Of a DNA stretch of 64,000 bases, positions 25,665 through 34,145 are shown one piece after another. Source of the stretch: Microbacterium sp. T32. Lineage in GTDB: Bacteria > Actinomycetota > Actinomycetes > Actinomycetales > Microbacteriaceae. Made by a program: the position numbers and the translations under genes. Under the pieces are notes generated by a model. The model worked only from the letters and a program-made list of their open reading frames with translations, made no database searches and was not told where the DNA came from. Every line of letters starts with the position of its first letter. Position 1 is the stretch's first letter. Where the stretch lies: assembly GCF_001619615.1 (NCBI RefSeq), contig NZ_LQQP01000034.1, positions 26,150 to 90,149 on the forward strand, read 5' to 3'.

Positions 25665-28613
25665 TCAGCCGCCGAGGATCCCCCGGATGTCGTCGGCGTC
25701 CAGCGCGTTCGCGAACGCCTCGCCGTCGTCGAGCACCGCGCGCGAGAGGGCGGCCTTGCGCTGCTGCAGTTCGAGCACCTTCTCTTCCACGGTGCCCGCG
25801 GCGATGAGGCGGTAGACGAAGACGCTGTTCGTCTGCCCGATGCGGTGGGTGCGGTCGATGGCCTGCGCCTCGGCGGCGGGGTTCCACCACGGGTCCAGGA
25901 GGAACACATACTCGGCCTCCACGAGCGTCAGGCCGAAGCCGCCGGCCTTCAGGCTGATGAGGAACACGGGGGCGTCTCCCCCGCGGAACCCCTCGACGAC
26001 CTCGCCGCGCCGGGAGGTCGAGCCGTCGAGGTGCGCGTAGGCGAGGCCCGCGGCATCCAGGCGTTCCGCCGCGAGATCGAGGAACGACGTGAACTGGCTG
26101 AACACCAGCGCACGATGACCCTCGGATGCCACCTCGACCAGACGTTCGAGCAGGACGTCGAGCTTCGCCGATCCCAGGTGCGCGTCGCGCTCGTCGATGA
26201 GGCCGGGCGCGAGCGCGAGCATGCGCAGCAGCGTGATCGAGCGGAACACGATGAACCGCTGCCGGTCGAGGTCGTCGAGGAGCCCCAGCACCTTCTGCCG
26301 CTCGCGCTGCAGCACGCGGTCGTACAGCTCGCGGTGCGCGGGCGTGAGGGGGACGGCGATCGTCTGTTCCTGCTTCGGCGGCAGGTCGGCGGCCACGACG
26401 TCTTTCGTGCGGCGCAGCAGGAACGGTCGCACGCGCGAGCGCAGGCGAGCGAGGCTGCCGCGGCGGTGCGCCTCGGCCGCGGCGACCGACAGCTCGGTCG
26501 GGGCGTCGGACGGCAGCTGCTCGATCGCGCGGACGTACTCCTCGCGGAATCGCCGCGCCGACGGGTACAACCCGGGCGCCACGAGCGCCAGCAGCGCCCA
26601 CAGGTCGTCGAGGCCGTTCTCGATCGGGGTGCCGGTGACCGCGAAGACCGAGTCGGCGCGCAGCGCGGCGACGGCGCGGTGGATGCGTGTCGCCGGGTTC
26701 TTCACGAACTGGGCTTCGTCGAGCACCACCCCGGCCCACGCGGGAACGCCGAACTCGGCGTCGTCCGTGCGCACGACGCCGTACGGTGCGACCACGAGGT
26801 CGGCGCCGTCGGCAAGCTGCGCGATCGTCCGCGTGCGCCGCACGGAGGTCGCCTCGACCGTCACGACGCGCAGGTCGGGCGCGAAGCGGGCCGCCTCCGC
26901 GCCCCACGTCGGCAGCACCGACGTCGGCGCGACGACGAGCCACGGCCGCCGCTCCCCCGTCGCTCGGGCGTGCGCGATGAGCGCGAGGATCTGCACGGTC
27001 TTTCCGAGACCCATGTCGTCGGCGAGGATGCCACCGAGTCGGTGCGCGTGCAGCAGCGCGAGCCACGCGAGCCCCTCGCGCTGGTACGGCCGGAGTTCGG
27101 CGCGGAAGCCGGCGGGCGTCTCGAGGGCGGGAACGGATGCCGCGTCCCGCAGCGCTCGCGCGAGGTCGCGCCACTCGACCGCGGCGGTGGACGCGTCGGC
27201 CAGGTCCTCGAAATCGCTCCACAAGGCGAGGTGTCGACGCGGGATGCGCGGGCCCGTCTCCCATTCGTCGAGCTCGGCGGCTTCCTCGAGCAGATCCCGG
27301 AGGCGTTGCAGCGACGGATGCGCGAGCGAGAACCACGCGCCGTCGGAGAGCTTGATGCGCGTGCGGCCGCGCGAGAGCGCGCTGAAGAGCGTGCCGAACG
27401 GGATCGTCCGGCCGTCGATCACGACGACGATGCCGAGGTCGAACCAGTCGCGGTCAGGCGACGGCACCGCGGTGATCGTGAGCGACGGGTCGCCGCGCAG
27501 CTCGCGGAACGCCGGGACGGTTCCGCGCGTGACCACGCGCACATCGTCGAGGACGTCGAGGGCCGGAAGCACCCGCGTCGCGAACGCGGCGGCGTCCGCG
27601 TCGCGCAGCACCTCACGGGCGTTGACCGGCAGATCGGCGCGCTCGGTCCACGTCGTTTCCACCCGGCCCGCGATCTCGCCCTCGGCGCGGGAGTCGCGCT
27701 CGTGGTCGGCCGGCGTTCCGTAGGCCGCGCGGATGCCGCCCGGGTACACCCAGTCGAGCACGTACTCGACGGATTCGTCGTCGCGGTACGACACGGTGAC
27801 CTCGAGCGTCGGCCGCGGCGGAGGAGGCGCCGGGACGCCCGGCGCCACGGCGAGCGGAACCCGCCGCGCGAGCCGCGGGTAAGCGTCGGCGAGGAACTCC
27901 CCCGCGTCCTCGGCCGGCACGACGACCGGACCCTTGCTCAGCAAGGCCGACAGGGGCTCGGGCAGCGCGACCGGACTCAGGACCAGCGGGATCGGGTCGC
28001 GGTCGACCTCGAACGAGAAGATCCCCGCCGTGCCCAGGGGCCGCACGTGCGTGGCATCCACGGCTCGTCCGTCGATCTCGATCGCCGCCGCGAGACGCAG
28101 TCCTCCGCCGGACGCGGTCTCGACCGACACGCGCGCCGTCCCCTCCGACGCGAGGTGCACGCTCTGCTGCGGGTGCATCGGAACCAACGGGATGCCGAGC
28201 CCCGCCGCCGCGCGCAGGTGCGGCCAGAGCAGGGGCGACGCGATCGCGTCGAGGGCGACGGTGTCGCTTGCGGCGACGAACGGTCCGGTCGTGCGCATCG
28301 CCTGCGCGAGGGCGTGGAGCTCGGCGAACCAGCCGATGTGCGCCGGGTCGAAGCGGCCGGTGGATCGACGGACCGCGTCCCACGTGGCATCCGCTCGGAT
28401 CCAGGTGTCGCGCGCACCGCGCACGAGCGGTCGGGCGACGAGCTGCAGTTCGTCCTGCCGCCGCGCGAGCATGCGGGGCGTGACCGGGTCGACGGACCGG
28501 GCCTCCCACCGCCCGGGGTCGTACGCCTCGCGCTGGCGCAGCTCGATGCCGAGCGCGAGCGCGTCGAAGCCGGGGCGCTCGGCGTCGGGCAGGAGGCCGC
28601 GCCAGGTGCTCAT
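25665..28613 (-). CDS. SNF2-family ATPase (DEAD/DEAH-like helicase)
   Basis: This large Swi2/Snf2-type protein has 982 residues. The N-terminal half (1-500) has no recognised catalytic motif and may be a SNF2-associated or SWIM-less recognition region. The motor has Walker A ILADDMGLGKT near 530, DEAQ box VVLDEAQFVKN near 633, and in the second RecA lobe SLKAGGFGLTL and RTHRIGQT near 926. Such proteins translocate on double-stranded DNA; bacterial members act on RNA polymerase or in repair and defence. No partner gene points to one role. The ATG at 28613 is used; no strong ribosome binding site is seen. Confidence 0.85.
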   Translation of the reverse strand: MSTWRGLLPDAERPGFDALALGIELRQREAYDPGRWEARSVDPVTPRMLARRQDELQLVARPLVRGARDTWIRADATWDAVRRSTGRFDPAHIGWFAELHALAQAMRTTGPFVAASDTVALDAIASPLLWPHLRAAAGLGIPLVPMHPQQSVHLASEGTARVSVETASGGGLRLAAAIEIDGRAVDATHVRPLGTAGIFSFEVDRDPIPLVLSPVALPEPLSALLSKGPVVVPAEDAGEFLADAYPRLARRVPLAVAPGVPAPPPPRPTLEVTVSYRDDESVEYVLDWVYPGGIRAAYGTPADHERDSRAEGEIAGRVETTWTERADLPVNAREVLRDADAAAFATRVLPALDVLDDVRVVTRGTVPAFRELRGDPSLTITAVPSPDRDWFDLGIVVVIDGRTIPFGTLFSALSRGRTRIKLSDGAWFSLAHPSLQRLRDLLEEAAELDEWETGPRIPRRHLALWSDFEDLADASTAAVEWRDLARALRDAASVPALETPAGFRAELRPYQREGLAWLALLHAHRLGGILADDMGLGKTVQILALIAHARATGERRPWLVVAPTSVLPTWGAEAARFAPDLRVVTVEATSVRRTRTIAQLADGADLVVAPYGVVRTDDAEFGVPAWAGVVLDEAQFVKNPATRIHRAVAALRADSVFAVTGTPIENGLDDLWALLALVAPGLYPSARRFREEYVRAIEQLPSDAPTELSVAAAEAHRRGSLARLRSRVRPFLLRRTKDVVAADLPPKQEQTIAVPLTPAHRELYDRVLQRERQKVLGLLDDLDRQRFIVFRSITLLRMLALAPGLIDERDAHLGSAKLDVLLERLVEVASEGHRALVFSQFTSFLDLAAERLDAAGLAYAHLDGSTSRRGEVVEGFRGGDAPVFLISLKAGGFGLTLVEAEYVFLLDPWWNPAAEAQAIDRTHRIGQTNSVFVYRLIAAGTVEEKVLELQQRKAALSRAVLDDGEAFANALDADDIRGILGG

Positions 28614-28661
28614 GCGGTGATCCTGACAGGGGGCACCGACATGGGCACCGTGCGCTGCTTC

Positions 28662-28714
28662 AGTGTCCAAGACACGCGGATGCGACGCCGCCCTATCCGC
28701 GTGTCTTGGACACT
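28662..28714. repeat. Perfect 20-bp inverted repeat 3' of nusB
   Basis: Arms 28662-28681 (AGTGTCCAAGACACGCGGAT) and 28695-28714 are perfect reverse complements with a 13-base loop. The repeat lies in the 202-bp gap between the nusB stop and the SNF2 start. No U tract follows. Nothing else was recognised in this gap. Confidence 0.85.
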
Positions 28715-28815
28715 CAACGCGCCCGAAGCGTCCTCCACGCGCCACGACCCCACCCGCGAACGCAACGACGCGACCCGCGAGGAACGCGGGCCGCGTCGGA
28801 ACACGTCGGTGGGGA

Positions 28816-29226
28816 TCAGGACGAGCGGGCGATCCGGGCGAGGACGCCGTGCACGAACGAGCCGGAGTCGTCGGTCGAGAACTCCTTCGCGAGCTCCACG
28901 GCCTCGTCGATCGCGACGGCGGTGGGCACCTCGTCGTTGTACAGGATCTCCCACGCGCCGATGCGCAACAGAGCGCGGTCGACGGCGGGCATGCGCTGCA
29001 GCGACCAGTCCTTCGCGAACGTCGTGATCTGCTCGTCGATCGCCTCGCGGTTGTCGATCACGCCGTCGACGATGTCACGGGCGTACAGCCACGACGCCTG
29101 GCGGTCGGGCTCGGACGCGGCGCGCTTCGCCTCGACCGCGAGCATCACGGGAAGTTCCTCGCCGCGGACGTCGGCCTGGAAAAGGATGTCGAGCGCGCGC
29201 TTGCGCGCCTTGCTACGGGCGCTCAA
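28816..29226 (-). CDS. nusB: Transcription antitermination factor NusB
   Basis: This 136-residue all-helical RNA-binding protein pairs with S10 (NusE) in rRNA antitermination. It starts SARSKARKRALDILFQAD, typical of actinobacterial NusB, and has the later conserved segment AIDEAVELAKEF near 104-115. The start is TTG at 29226, two bases after the efp stop, so it is probably coupled to efp. The efp-nusB pair is conserved in Actinobacteria. Confidence 0.94.
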   Translation of the reverse strand: MSARSKARKRALDILFQADVRGEELPVMLAVEAKRAASEPDRQASWLYARDIVDGVIDNREAIDEQITTFAKDWSLQRMPAVDRALLRIGAWEILYNDEVPTAVAIDEAVELAKEFSTDDSGSFVHGVLARIARSS

Positions 29227-29228
29227 GG

Positions 29229-29789
29229 TCAGTTGATGCGGCCGAGGTACTCGCCCGTGCGAGTGTCGACCTTGATCTTGGTGCCGGTCTCAAGGAACAG
29301 CGGGACCTGCATCTCGTAGCCGGTCTCGACGGTGGCGGGCTTGGTGCCGGCCGAGGAGCGGTCGCCCTGCAGACCCGGCTCCGTGTAGGTGACCTCGAGC
29401 ACGACGGACGGCGGGAGCTCGATGTACAGCGGGTTGCCGTTGTTCAGCGCGATCTGCACCTGCTGGTTCTCGAGCAGGAAGTTGGCCGCGTCGCCCACGG
29501 TCGCCGCGCCGACGGTGATCTGGTCGTAGTCGGCGACGTCCATGAAGACGAAGCCTTCACCGTCGTTGTACAGGTACGTGAAGTCGCGGCGGTCGACGTT
29601 CTCGATGTCGACCTTGGCGCCGGCGTTGAACGTGCGGTCGACGACCTTGCCGCTCATGACGTTCTTGAGCTTCGTGCGGACGAACGCGCCGCCCTTGCCC
29701 GGCTTGACGTGCTGGAACTCCACCACGCTCCAGAGCTGACCGTCGATGTTGAGGACGACGCCGTTCTTGATGTCTGCGGTGGATGCCAT
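29229..29789 (-). CDS. efp: Elongation factor P
   Basis: EF-P relieves ribosome stalling at proline runs. The 186-residue, three-domain protein has [15 protein letters not shown] near 30-44, where Lys32 (KPGKG) is at the tip that is modified in some bacteria. The C-terminal signature is near [12 protein letters not shown]. The ATG at 29789 has a weak ribosome binding site. A TAGACT box at 29852-29857 (minus) is a plausible -10. Confidence 0.97.
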   Translation of the reverse strand: MASTADIKNGVVLNIDGQLWSVVEFQHVKPGKGGAFVRTKLKNVMSGKVVDRTFNAGAKVDIENVDRRDFTYLYNDGEGFVFMDVADYDQITVGAATVGDAANFLLENQQVQIALNNGNPLYIELPPSVVLEVTYTEPGLQGDRSSAGTKPATVETGYEMQVPLFLETGTKIKVDTRTGEYLGRIN

Positions 29790-29847
29790 GAGGTTCGATG
29801 TTCCGTTTCGTGAGTCGGTGGGGCGTCGCGTCGGCGCTCGCCCAGCG

Positions 29848-29860
29848 ATCGAGTCTACGC
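29848..29860 (-). promoter_or_regulatory. Candidate promoter for efp-nusB
   Basis: GCGTAGACTCGAT on the minus strand contains a TAGACT -10 box about 60 bases before efp. It is identical over 13 bases to the sequence upstream of the MBL-Rieske gene. Confidence 0.4.
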
Positions 29861-29870
29861 GATGGGTCGC

Positions 29871-30329
29871 TCAGCCGTCGGCGCGGCCGCTGATGACGTC
29901 GACGAGCAGGTCGACGGCCCGCGCGTATCCGGGCACGCCCTCGCCGATGACGTGCACCGCCGCGACGTCCTCGATGTAGGAGAAGTGGCGGAAGCTCTCG
30001 CGCTCCTTGATGTTCGAGATGTGCACCTCGGCGACCGGAAGAGCCACGGATGCCAGGGCGTCGCGCAGCGCGACCGACGTGTGCGTGAACCCTCCGGCGT
30101 TGATCACGATGCCGGCGCAGTCGAGTCGGGCGGCGTGGATCGCGTCGATGAGCACCCCCTCGTGATTGCTCTGGATCGCGCGGACCTCGAGACCGCGGCG
30201 GTGGGCGGCCTCGGTGGTCACGCGTTCGACGTCGGCGAGGGTGTCGCGTCCGTAGATCTCGGGCTGGCGGGTACCGAGCAGGTTGAGGTTCGGACCGTTG
30301 ACGAGGAGAAGGCGACGCGGCGTGCTCAC
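29871..30329 (-). CDS. aroQ: 3-dehydroquinate dehydratase, type II
   Basis: The product removes water from 3-dehydroquinate, step 3 of the shikimate pathway. This 152-residue small type II enzyme has the N-terminal motif LLLVNGPNLNLLGTR (about 6-20), and the catalytic loop includes the Tyr of PEIYG. VINAGGFTHTSVALRDAL and VHISNIKERESFR are the other signatures. The GTG at 30329 is chosen because TAGCGT lies 7 bases upstream, fitting a leaderless mRNA; another GTG at 30338 would overlap that box. Confidence 0.95.
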   Translation of the reverse strand: MSTPRRLLLVNGPNLNLLGTRQPEIYGRDTLADVERVTTEAAHRRGLEVRAIQSNHEGVLIDAIHAARLDCAGIVINAGGFTHTSVALRDALASVALPVAEVHISNIKERESFRHFSYIEDVAAVHVIGEGVPGYARAVDLLVDVISGRADG

Positions 30330-30336
30330 CCCGAGC

Positions 30337-30342
30337 ACGCTA
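30337..30342 (-). promoter_or_regulatory. Candidate -10 box for leaderless aroQ mRNA
   Basis: TAGCGT on the minus strand is followed by GCTCGGG and then the aroQ GTG. The same TAGCGT hexamer precedes ruvC and the lipoprotein gene at the same distance class. Confidence 0.5.
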
Positions 30343-30386
30343 TCAGCGCGCTGGGTCGTGGCATCCCCCGTCTCACGTGCGCCGAA

Positions 30387-30455
30387 GTTCGCAGATTCGC
30401 ACGTTCCTCGCAGAATCCGGCCGTAATGCTGCGAGATTCGCGGGATTCTGCGAAC
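30387..30455. repeat. Long imperfect palindrome 3' of aroB
   Basis: Arms 30387-30413 and 30429-30455 (27 bases each) pair at about 20 positions, with perfect 9-base outer ends (GTTCGCAGA / TCTGCGAAC) and a perfect 7-base inner end. The motif CGCAGAATCC recurs within it. It lies just past the aroB stop and has no U tract. Confidence 0.65.
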
Positions 30456-30484
30456 GAGCGCGTGGCCGACCGGATGCCGGGGCC

Positions 30485-31561
30485 TTACGCCCCGACCTCC
30501 TGATACGCCGCGAACAGGAGCGACTCGTCAGGGGCCTGCAGCACCGTCGGGCGGGCGAGGTCGTCGAGCACGATGAAGCGCAGCATGCTGCCGCGGGACT
30601 TCTTGTCGCGCTGCATCGTCGCCTTGAGCGTCTGCCACGCGCCGGCGCGGTAGGTCGTCGGGAGCCCGAGGGACTCGAGCACATCGCGGTGGCGCTGGGC
30701 GACGTCGTCGGAGAGGCGTCCGGCAAGGCGCGACAGCTCCGCGGCGAACACCATGCCGACGGAGATCGCGGCGCCGTGGCGCCAGCGGTACCGCTCGGCG
30801 TGTTCGATCGCGTGGCCCAGTGTGTGCCCGTAGTTGAGGACCTCGCGGAGCCCCGCCTCGCGCAGGTCCTCACCCACGACCCGCGCCTTCATGTCGATCG
30901 CGAGCTCGATGCAGCGGCGGAACGCGTCCCCCCGCGGGTCGACGATCCCGGACGGGTCGGCCTCGATGAGGTCGAGGATCTCCGGATGCCAGATGAACCC
31001 GGCCTTCACGACCTCGGCGAAACCGGCGGTGGCCTCGTTCTTCGAGAGCGTGTCGAGCAGGTCGAGGTCGCATACGACGGCGGCGGGCGGCCAGAAGGCA
31101 CCCACGAGGTTCTTGCCCTCCGCGGTGTTGACGCCCGTCTTGCCGCCGACGGCCGCGTCGACCATCGCGAGCACCGTCGTCGGCACCTGCACCACGGCGA
31201 CGCCGCGCAGCCACGTCGCGGCGACGAACCCGGCGAGGTCGGTGACGGCTCCGCCGCCGAAGCCGATGACGGCATCCGTCCGCGTGAAATCCGCTTGGCC
31301 CATGACCTGCCAGCAGAACGCGGCGACCTCGATGCGCTTGCCCGCCTCGGCATCCGGGATCTCGGCGAGCAGCACCTGCCGGTCGCCGACGAGCTGGGCG
31401 CGCAGGGACTCCGCCTGCGCCGCGAGGGTCGGCGGGTGCACGATGAGCACCTTCTGCGCCGCCGCGGGCAGCTTCTCGCCGAGCGTCGCGAGCAGGCCGC
31501 GCCCGATCGTGATGTCGTACCCGGGGTCGCCGGCGACGGTGATGGTCGTGGTGTCGGTCAT
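30485..31561 (-). CDS. aroB: 3-dehydroquinate synthase
   Basis: The product converts DAHP to 3-dehydroquinate with NAD and zinc, step 2 of the shikimate pathway. The protein has 358 residues. The nucleotide and catalytic segment GGGAVTDLAGFVAATWLRG lies near 101-119, and the metal-binding histidines are in NYGHTLGHAIEH near 248-259. The ATG at 31561 overlaps the aroK stop by 4 bases and has a GGAG ribosome binding site inside aroK. Confidence 0.97.
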   Translation of the reverse strand: MTDTTTITVAGDPGYDITIGRGLLATLGEKLPAAAQKVLIVHPPTLAAQAESLRAQLVGDRQVLLAEIPDAEAGKRIEVAAFCWQVMGQADFTRTDAVIGFGGGAVTDLAGFVAATWLRGVAVVQVPTTVLAMVDAAVGGKTGVNTAEGKNLVGAFWPPAAVVCDLDLLDTLSKNEATAGFAEVVKAGFIWHPEILDLIEADPSGIVDPRGDAFRRCIELAIDMKARVVGEDLREAGLREVLNYGHTLGHAIEHAERYRWRHGAAISVGMVFAAELSRLAGRLSDDVAQRHRDVLESLGLPTTYRAGAWQTLKATMQRDKKSRGSMLRFIVLDDLARPTVLQAPDESLLFAAYQEVGA

Positions 31562-32091
31562 GGGGTCTCCTGGGCCGGGACGGGGCGCGCCCAGGCCACG
31601 ATGTCGTCGACGACGCGGGCGAGCGGACCCGACGACGTGTCGAAGGCGATGTCGGCGGTCGCTTCGTAGATCGGTCGCCGTTCTTCGTAGATGCGGAGCC
31701 AGCGCTCCGCCGGGTCCTCGCCGCCCAGCAGCGGGCGTTCGTCGCCGTGGATCCGGGATGCCACGACGTGCGGCGCCACGGTCAGCAGCACCACGCGATG
31801 CTGCGCCAGCCGCTCGCGGGTGACCGGGTCGAGCACCGCTCCTCCGCCGAGCGCGACGACACCGCCCCGCTCGAGGGCTTCGGCCACGGCATCCCGCTCG
31901 AGGGAGCGGAAGTGCGCCTCGCCGTGCGCGCGAAACAGGTCGGGGATGGGGCCGTGGTCGCGCACGACGATCTTGTCGGTGTCGCTGAACGGCTCGCCGA
32001 GGGCGCGCGCGACGCGCCGCCCGACACTCGTCTTGCCCGCACCCATCGGTCCGATGAGCACGAGCGCGCCGCCGGCCTCAGCCGAGGTCAT
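31558..32091 (-). CDS. aroK: Shikimate kinase
   Basis: The product phosphorylates shikimate. The protein has 177 residues. The P-loop GPMGAGKTS spans 14-22, followed by the shikimate-binding DTDK and RSLE regions and the GGGAV loop. The ATG at 32091 lies inside the last codons of aroC (14-base overlap), so the two are probably coupled. Confidence 0.96.
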   Translation of the reverse strand: MTSAEAGGALVLIGPMGAGKTSVGRRVARALGEPFSDTDKIVVRDHGPIPDLFRAHGEAHFRSLERDAVAEALERGGVVALGGGAVLDPVTRERLAQHRVVLLTVAPHVVASRIHGDERPLLGGEDPAERWLRIYEERRPIYEATADIAFDTSSGPLARVVDDIVAWARPVPAQETP

Positions 32092-33304
32092 GCGCGAGCA
32101 ACGCCGCGTCGGAGGCGTCCGTGGTGCGCAGCGTCTCGGGCAGGTGCGCGAGGTACGCCTCGAGGTTACGGCGCGTCTCGGCGACGTTGTCGCCGCCGAA
32201 CTTCTCCAGCACCGCGTCGGCGAGCGTGATCGCGACCATCGCCTCCGCCACGACACCCGCGGCCGGGACCGCGCAGACGTCGGAGCGCTGGTGGTGCGCG
32301 GCGGCCGTGTCGCCGGTGGCGACATCGACGGTGCGGAGGGCGTGCGGGACCGTGGCGATGGGCTTCATGCCCGCGCGCACCCGCAGCACGGTGCCGGTCG
32401 ACATGCCGCCCTCGGTGCCGCCCGCGCGGTCGGAGGAGCGGGTGATGCCGTCGTCCGTCGCGAAGAGCTCGTCGTGCGCCTGCGACCCGCGGCGGGTCGT
32501 GGTGAGGAAGCCGTCTCCGACCTCGACGCCCTTGATGGCCTGGATGCTCATCAGAGCCTGGGCGAGCTTGGCATCCAGTCGACGATCCCACTGCACGTGC
32601 GAGCCCAGACCCGGCGGGAGGCCGTACGCGAGGACCTCGACGATACCGCCGAGCGTGTCACCGGCCTTCTTCGCGTCATCGACCTCGGCGACCATCGCCG
32701 CGGAGGTGTCGGGGTCGAAGCACCGCAGCGGATCGGCGTCGAGGAGGTCGACGTCGTCGGGCGTCGGCAGCGCCGCACCCTCGGGCACGCGAACGGGGCC
32801 GATCGAGAGCGTGTGGCTGACGAGCCGGATGCCGAGCTCGCCGAGGAACGCGCGGGCGACGGCGCCGAGCGCGACGCGGGCCGCGGTCTCGCGGGCGGAC
32901 GCGCGCTCGAGGATCGGCCGCGCCTCGTCGAAACCGTACTTCTGCATGCCGACGAGGTCGGCGTGGCCCGGGCGGGGGCGCGTGAGGGCGGCCCCGCGAC
33001 CGCGCGAGCGGTCGGACAGCTCGACCGGCTCGGGGCTCATGACCTCGACCCACTTCGGCCACTCGGTGTTGCCGATGCGCAGCGCGATGGGGCTGCCGAT
33101 CGTGAAACCGTGCACGATGCCGGTCGAGAGCGTGAGCTCGTCCTCCTCGAACTTCATGCGCGAACCGCGGCCGTAGCCGAGCTTGCGACGAGCGAGGTCC
33201 GCGCGGATCTGCGCGGGCGAGATCGGGACGCCGGCCGGCATCCCCTCCATGAGGGCGACCAGTTCGGGGCCGTGGGATTCCCCGGCCGTGAGCACGCGAA
33301 GCAT
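32078..33304 (-). CDS. aroC: Chorismate synthase
   Basis: The product makes chorismate from EPSP using reduced FMN, the last common step to aromatic amino acids. The protein has 408 residues. Family signatures are [18 protein letters not shown] near 8-25, RPRPGHADL near 110-118, and [16 protein letters not shown]. The ATG at 33304 is 4 bases after aroE. The gene order aroE-aroC-aroK-aroB-aroQ makes one dense shikimate cluster; aroA and aroG are not in the window. Confidence 0.97.
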   Translation of the reverse strand: MLRVLTAGESHGPELVALMEGMPAGVPISPAQIRADLARRKLGYGRGSRMKFEEDELTLSTGIVHGFTIGSPIALRIGNTEWPKWVEVMSPEPVELSDRSRGRGAALTRPRPGHADLVGMQKYGFDEARPILERASARETAARVALGAVARAFLGELGIRLVSHTLSIGPVRVPEGAALPTPDDVDLLDADPLRCFDPDTSAAMVAEVDDAKKAGDTLGGIVEVLAYGLPPGLGSHVQWDRRLDAKLAQALMSIQAIKGVEVGDGFLTTTRRGSQAHDELFATDDGITRSSDRAGGTEGGMSTGTVLRVRAGMKPIATVPHALRTVDVATGDTAAAHHQRSDVCAVPAAGVVAEAMVAITLADAVLEKFGGDNVAETRRNLEAYLAHLPETLRTTDASDAALLAHDLG

Positions 33305-33308
33305 GCCC

Positions 33309-34145
33309 CTATCCTCCCACGAGCGCGGCGCGCATCGTGGCGAGCACCGTGTCCTCGCGCTCGAGCGGGACGGTGGGGTCGCCGCCCACGAACACGCGCA
33401 CCTGCAGCAGGGCCTGGTGCAGCAGCATGGGCAGACCGTTGATCGCCGCGTTCCCCGCCGCGAGCCACTGCTCGGCGAGCGACGTCGGCCAGTTGCCGTA
33501 CACGACGTCGACGAGCAGCCCGCCGTTCTCCACGAGGGGACGGATGCCAGGACCGGCGTCGACGTTCCCGGGCAGGGCTCCGATGGTGACGTCGACGGGC
33601 TCGGGCTCGCCCGGGGAGTCGAACGACGAGGGCACAACCTCGACGCCCACCGAGGCACCGAGGTCGCGCAGCGGGTCGACGGCCTCGGGGCGCCGGGCCA
33701 CGACCTCGACGCGCGGGGCGCCGAGCTCGGCCAGCGACAGCACCGCGGAGGTCGCGGTCGCACCGGCCCCGAGGATGCGCGCGGCCCGAGGCCGCGTGAC
33801 GCCCGCCTCGCGCAGCGCGCGCGCCAGTCCCCCGACGTCGGTGTTGAAGCCGTGGGGGCCGTCGTCCGTCAGCAGGTACGTGTTCACCGCGCCCGTGCGG
33901 CGCGCCGCGTCGTCGAGGGACACCGCCGACCGCGCGGCGACGTTCTTCAGCGGCATCGTGAGCGAGAGGCCCCGCCACGTGGCATCCAGGTTCTCCACCG
34001 CGGCGGGAAAACCCGCCTCGGTGACGCGCTGTCGGCCGTACGCCCACGGCAGGCCCAGCTCGCGGTACGCCGCCGCGTGCAGCTCCGGCGACCGCGAGTG
34101 GTCGATCGGGTCTCCCCAGACGGCGAGCCGGGTGCCGGTCAGCAT
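33309..34145 (-). CDS. aroE: Shikimate dehydrogenase
   Basis: The product reduces 3-dehydroshikimate with NADPH. The protein has 278 residues. The shikimate site is in [19 protein letters not shown] (about 8-26, the SxS motif) and the catalytic lysine is in SLTMPLKN near 62-69. [10 protein letters not shown] near 127-136 is the nucleotide loop. The ATG at 34145 overlaps the mltG stop by 7 bases; longer in-frame extensions lie wholly within mltG. Confidence 0.95.
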   Translation of the reverse strand: MLTGTRLAVWGDPIDHSRSPELHAAAYRELGLPWAYGRQRVTEAGFPAAVENLDATWRGLSLTMPLKNVAARSAVSLDDAARRTGAVNTYLLTDDGPHGFNTDVGGLARALREAGVTRPRAARILGAGATATSAVLSLAELGAPRVEVVARRPEAVDPLRDLGASVGVEVVPSSFDSPGEPEPVDVTIGALPGNVDAGPGIRPLVENGGLLVDVVYGNWPTSLAEQWLAAGNAAINGLPMLLHQALLQVRVFVGGDPTVPLEREDTVLATMRAALVGG

